From Chitinophaga filiformis (GTDB lineage Bacteria > Bacteroidota > Bacteroidia > Chitinophagales > Chitinophagaceae), in contig NZ_FNBN01000002.1 of the NCBI RefSeq assembly GCF_900102545.1, positions 1,028,264 to 1,092,263 of the forward strand: a DNA stretch of 64,000 bases. The letters run 5' to 3'. The notes under the pieces were generated by a model. That model was not told the DNA's origin. It searched no databases and saw only the letters and a list, made by a program, of their open reading frames with translations. Positions 61,836-64,000 of the stretch are shown in pieces; the stretch's first letter is position 1, and each line of letters begins with the position of its first letter. A program made the translations under genes and the position numbers.

Positions 61836-62240
61836 GAACGAATGAAAATAATTCCCTATACCTATTTTTAATAAATTCTTTTTTTTTATCGAACAAAACG
61901 AAAACAAGTGCTGTTATCTAACAGTGTAAAAAACTTACTAACTCAAGTAACCGATACTTACATTACCTCCAGACCTCAATTACCAAAACAACTATGAAGA
62001 ACACCATGCACCACTTAACAATCTATAAAGTATACCATTAAATAACCAGGACATATCCTTACAGATCACTATTGAACCCTGAAGAGGGCGATCTATTCTC
62101 ATGTCTTTTTATACCTGCTTCCGCCTTCGGCGGATGATCAGTATTTCTTTATCTGATATGTATCACTCATACATATATGTACTTCCATGGCGGATACCGA
62201 AAAGCCAGAACAGAGTAGGTAATATATTAAACCATATTTT
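61836..62240. promoter_or_regulatory. leader region of the AidA/PixA gene
   Basis: 405 bases without a gene. A stable small hairpin, TCCGCC-TTC-GGCGGA (62120-62134), is the only structure seen. A 15-codon open frame from ATG 61993 is too short to support. Confidence 0.4.
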
Positions 62241-62837
62241 ATGTCAAGCACAGCGCAAGCTCCCAGCCACCCAAAGCAGAGAAAACTGGAAAAGGCCTCT
62301 GCATCTACTATCGTCAACGTAATGGTCATCGTTGATAGTGACGCCATTACTGCAGTTTACCCAAAGAACCCTAACGCCAGTAAAGACAATCCCACTGGTC
62401 TTAACCATCACGAAGGCATTACCATGTTGTGTAATATCGAGAACTATGTAGGAAATATCGGTAATGACCCTGCTAATCTCGAATTCAAGGCAAATGTGGG
62501 CGACTGGGTTTCTTTCCACGCTATGACTGTTTCCGGCAATTCAGAGTCTGCCGTTATTCTCTATGATGTATCATCACTGAATGGTGTCAACGTATTTAAT
62601 GCTTTCCATGCAACAATGGAAACCAGAACCGGTGCAGTGCTGCCTAATCCTGGAAGTCAGGATGGCCTGCCTCCAACAGTTCAACCGGTGACCTTCTTCT
62701 CATACGATAGTAAGGTGGCCAACCAGGGTAAAGAACAACTCAAGATGAAAATTGCCCTGTATACACTGGATGATACAGCAGAAAACCAGGTACTCTACGA
62801 TTACTTCTGGTGGGATCCACAGATCGATGTACAATAG
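62241..62837 (+). CDS. AidA/PixA-family inclusion-body protein
   Basis: 198 residues, soluble. Family blocks: VNVMVIVDSDAITAVYPKNP near 24-43, GLNHHEGITMLCNIENYV, LEFKANVGDWVSFHAMTVSG near 80-99, and the terminal LYDYFWWDPQIDV. AidA/PixA proteins form intracellular inclusions in Xenorhabdus or are quorum-induced in Burkholderiaceae; the biochemical role is unknown. It is monocistronic with its own terminator. A long leader precedes it. Confidence 0.88.
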   Translation: MSSTAQAPSHPKQRKLEKASASTIVNVMVIVDSDAITAVYPKNPNASKDNPTGLNHHEGITMLCNIENYVGNIGNDPANLEFKANVGDWVSFHAMTVSGNSESAVILYDVSSLNGVNVFNAFHATMETRTGAVLPNPGSQDGLPPTVQPVTFFSYDSKVANQGKEQLKMKIALYTLDDTAENQVLYDYFWWDPQIDVQ

Positions 62838-62876
62838 TCAAGTTTACACCATAGCACATATTGAAAGTTTTATTAC

Positions 62877-62907
62877 AGCAGTCCTGTTTATGCGGGACTG
62901 CTTTTTT
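62877..62907 (+). terminator. intrinsic terminator of the AidA/PixA gene
   Basis: AGCAGTCC pairs with GGACTGCT, followed by six T residues, 40 bases after the stop. Confidence 0.88.
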
Positions 62908-62973
62908 ATATCCGTTGCTGACGGATTTGTTCTATTTTTCCTTCCCCGGGGCATCTAATTTTGATAAAAAAAG

Positions 62974-63285
62974 ATGAAACGGACCATGTACATTATTTTA
63001 ATCCCACTGCTCCTGTTCCTTATTACTACCGGCTTTAGCACCCGGCATACCGGAGAAGGACAAGCCCTCTATGATCATCACTGTGCCCGCTGCCACGGAG
63101 CCGACGGCACAAGGGGAATGTTTGGGGCTAAGAACCTGCAGAAAAGCCTGCTCCCCGATACTGCCATTGCCCTGCAGATCAGAAACGGGAAACGGATTAT
63201 GCCCCCTTTTAAGAAGAAACTGACACCAGACCAGATCGATGAATTATCTGCTTATATCAAAACCCTTAGAAAACCTGCAATATGA
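62974..63285 (+). CDS. small c-type cytochrome
   Basis: 103 residues with a signal or anchor helix (5-20). One heme motif, CARCH at 37-41, and an axial Met76 in RIMPPF. The distal PDQIDELSAYIKTL helix is the class I cytochrome c C-terminal helix. Periplasmic electron carrier, possibly membrane-tethered. The stop overlaps the DUF1772 start (ATGA), so the two are co-translated. Confidence 0.9.
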   Translation: MKRTMYIILIPLLLFLITTGFSTRHTGEGQALYDHHCARCHGADGTRGMFGAKNLQKSLLPDTAIALQIRNGKRIMPPFKKKLTPDQIDELSAYIKTLRKPAI

Positions 63286-63833
63286 CACCTGTAAAAACAA
63301 CAAACATGCATACCATCTCCCACATTGTATTAATCATTACAGCTACCACCACGGCGCTGATCAGCGGCCTGTTTTATGCATGGTCCTGCTCTGTGGTACC
63401 GGGACTGGCCCGGGTATCTGACAGTACCTATCTTGAAGCCATGCAACAGATCAACAGAGCCATTCTGAACCCTGTATTTTTCATGAGCTTCATGGGCACT
63501 GCTTTCTTATTACCTTTGAGCACCTGGCTGCATTACGGACCTGAACTGAACGCACGCTTCTGGTTATTACTGCTGGCATCTGTTGTATATCTGGCAGGTA
63601 CCTTTGGAGTAACTATGTTCGGTAATGTGCCCCTGAATAATGCACTGGATGCCTTTAATCTATCGGCTGCTTCTGTACAGGAGCTGGCGACCCAAAGGGC
63701 CCGGTTTGAAGTGCCCTGGAACAATCTGAATATCATCCGCACTGTTGCTGGTGTAATAGCACTTGTGCTGATCGTTCTGGCTTGCCTTAGCCCGGCGGCA
63801 GAGACAACACGTCCGCCGGTTGTTTACCGATAG
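63282..63833 (+). CDS. DUF1772 membrane protein
   Basis: 183 residues, four membrane helices. The first helix ITATTTALISGLFYAWSCSVVPGLARV and the loop FGNVPLNNALDAFNL near 107-121 are family signatures; RARFEVPWNNLNIIRTV is the final one. DUF1772 includes anthrone-oxygenase-like proteins. Coupling to a cytochrome c suggests a redox role here (inference). ATG at 63306 would be an alternative start, but the overlap start fits. Confidence 0.88.
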   Translation: MTPVKTTNMHTISHIVLIITATTTALISGLFYAWSCSVVPGLARVSDSTYLEAMQQINRAILNPVFFMSFMGTAFLLPLSTWLHYGPELNARFWLLLLASVVYLAGTFGVTMFGNVPLNNALDAFNLSAASVQELATQRARFEVPWNNLNIIRTVAGVIALVLIVLACLSPAAETTRPPVVYR

Positions 63834-63846
63834 TCTATTAATGCAA

Positions 63847-63874
63847 AAGGCGCCTCCGTTACAGGAGACGCCTT
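63847..63874. terminator. terminator hairpin between convergent genes
   Basis: AAGGCGCCTCC pairs with GGAGACGCCTT with one mismatch and a 6-base loop, between the DUF1772 stop and the aminopeptidase stop. Confidence 0.75.
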
Positions 63875-63896
63875 CGCTATAAATGAATGGGTTAGT

Positions 63897-64000
63897 CTAT
63901 TGTCGTAATGCCTCTATCGCGGCAATTGTTTTCGGCAGATCTTTTCCCAGCTTCCTGCTACCATCTGCAGTGATCAGGTAGTTATCTTCTATGCGGATAC
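63897..64000 (-). CDS. Xaa-Pro aminopeptidase (M24B), C-terminal end only
   Basis: The stop is at 63897-63899 and the gene runs off the right edge. The visible 33 residues include RIEDNYLITADGSRKLGKDL and PKTIAAIEALRQ, the conserved C-terminal tail of aminopeptidase P, with the ligand Glu in RIED. The catalytic centre is otherwise outside the window. It would release N-terminal residues preceding proline. Confidence 0.7.
   Translation of the reverse strand, partial: IRIEDNYLITADGSRKLGKDLPKTIAAIEALRQ

Overview
The window looks like chromosomal DNA of a Bacteroidota member, most likely Chitinophagaceae (Chitinophaga-like). Evidence: a SusC/SusD/SusE polysaccharide-utilisation locus, TANNTTTG-type promoter -7 boxes, start codons without Shine-Dalgarno sequences, Bacteroidota-type lipoproteins, and dispersed REP-like elements ending in a GGCTACAAACA plus hairpin motif. 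No rRNA, tRNA, CRISPR array, phage module or transposase gene was seen.

Layout. (a) 1-4488, minus strand: a tightly overlapping operon of FAD oxidoreductase, methyltransferase, type III polyketide synthase, enoyl-reductase-like SDR, FabZ-like dehydratase and a beta-ketoacyl synthase that runs off the left edge. It probably makes a long-chain phenolic or quinone-type lipid. (b) 4769-6412: manganese catalase, a REP-like element and a small acidic protein. (c) 6752-14170: surface-glycan cluster with HldE, GmhB, two GT9, one GT2 and two GT4 enzymes, pointing to ADP-heptose and LPS-core-like sugars. (d) 14571-20090: zinc alcohol dehydrogenase, MmgE/PrpD protein, FAD-Rieske protein, CinA-like protein and a small hypothetical. 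(e) 20161-29200: acidic protein plus a 33-residue membrane peptide, lone receiver, Sfp-type phosphopantetheinyl transferase (a possible activator of the carrier protein expected for region a), a DisA_N/DAC-like protein, a three-gene sensor operon, and cbpA-cbpM with a 39-residue membrane peptide. (f) 29201-44674: mostly periplasmic and redox enzymes (sorbosone dehydrogenase-like, SGNH hydrolase, AlkB-like, NDH-2, DUF5009, trehalase, DUF899, GMC oxidoreductase with gluconate-dehydrogenase subunit 3, carboxylesterase, repeat lipoprotein), then an SRPBCC-ArsR pair. (g) 44770-58380, minus strand: malto-oligosaccharide locus of LacI regulator, SusC, SusD, SusE, SusA-like amylase, beta-phosphoglucomutase, GH65 maltose phosphorylase and MFS sugar transporter. 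(h) 58910-64000: two TetR regulators, a lipoprotein, an AidA/PixA inclusion-body protein, cytochrome c, a DUF1772 protein, and the C-terminus of an Xaa-Pro aminopeptidase.

How the genes work together. In region g, outer-membrane glucan binding and import (SusCDE), periplasmic hydrolysis (amylase), inner-membrane uptake (MFS) and phosphorolysis (GH65 plus PGM) form a complete route from starch fragments to glucose 6-phosphate. A perfect LacI-like palindrome upstream of susC fits control by the adjacent LacI gene.

The non-coding space is rich in structure: three REP-like elements whose terminal hairpin shows a compensatory base-pair change, a roughly 110-nt near-perfect palindrome at 58553-58661 built from 22-bp units, a CTATAG-rich nested palindrome at 22861-22958, a 45-bp inverted repeat at 15771-15938, twin ArsR-type operators and an ECF-type promoter. 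The least ordinary genes are the type III PKS operon and the DAC-like protein.
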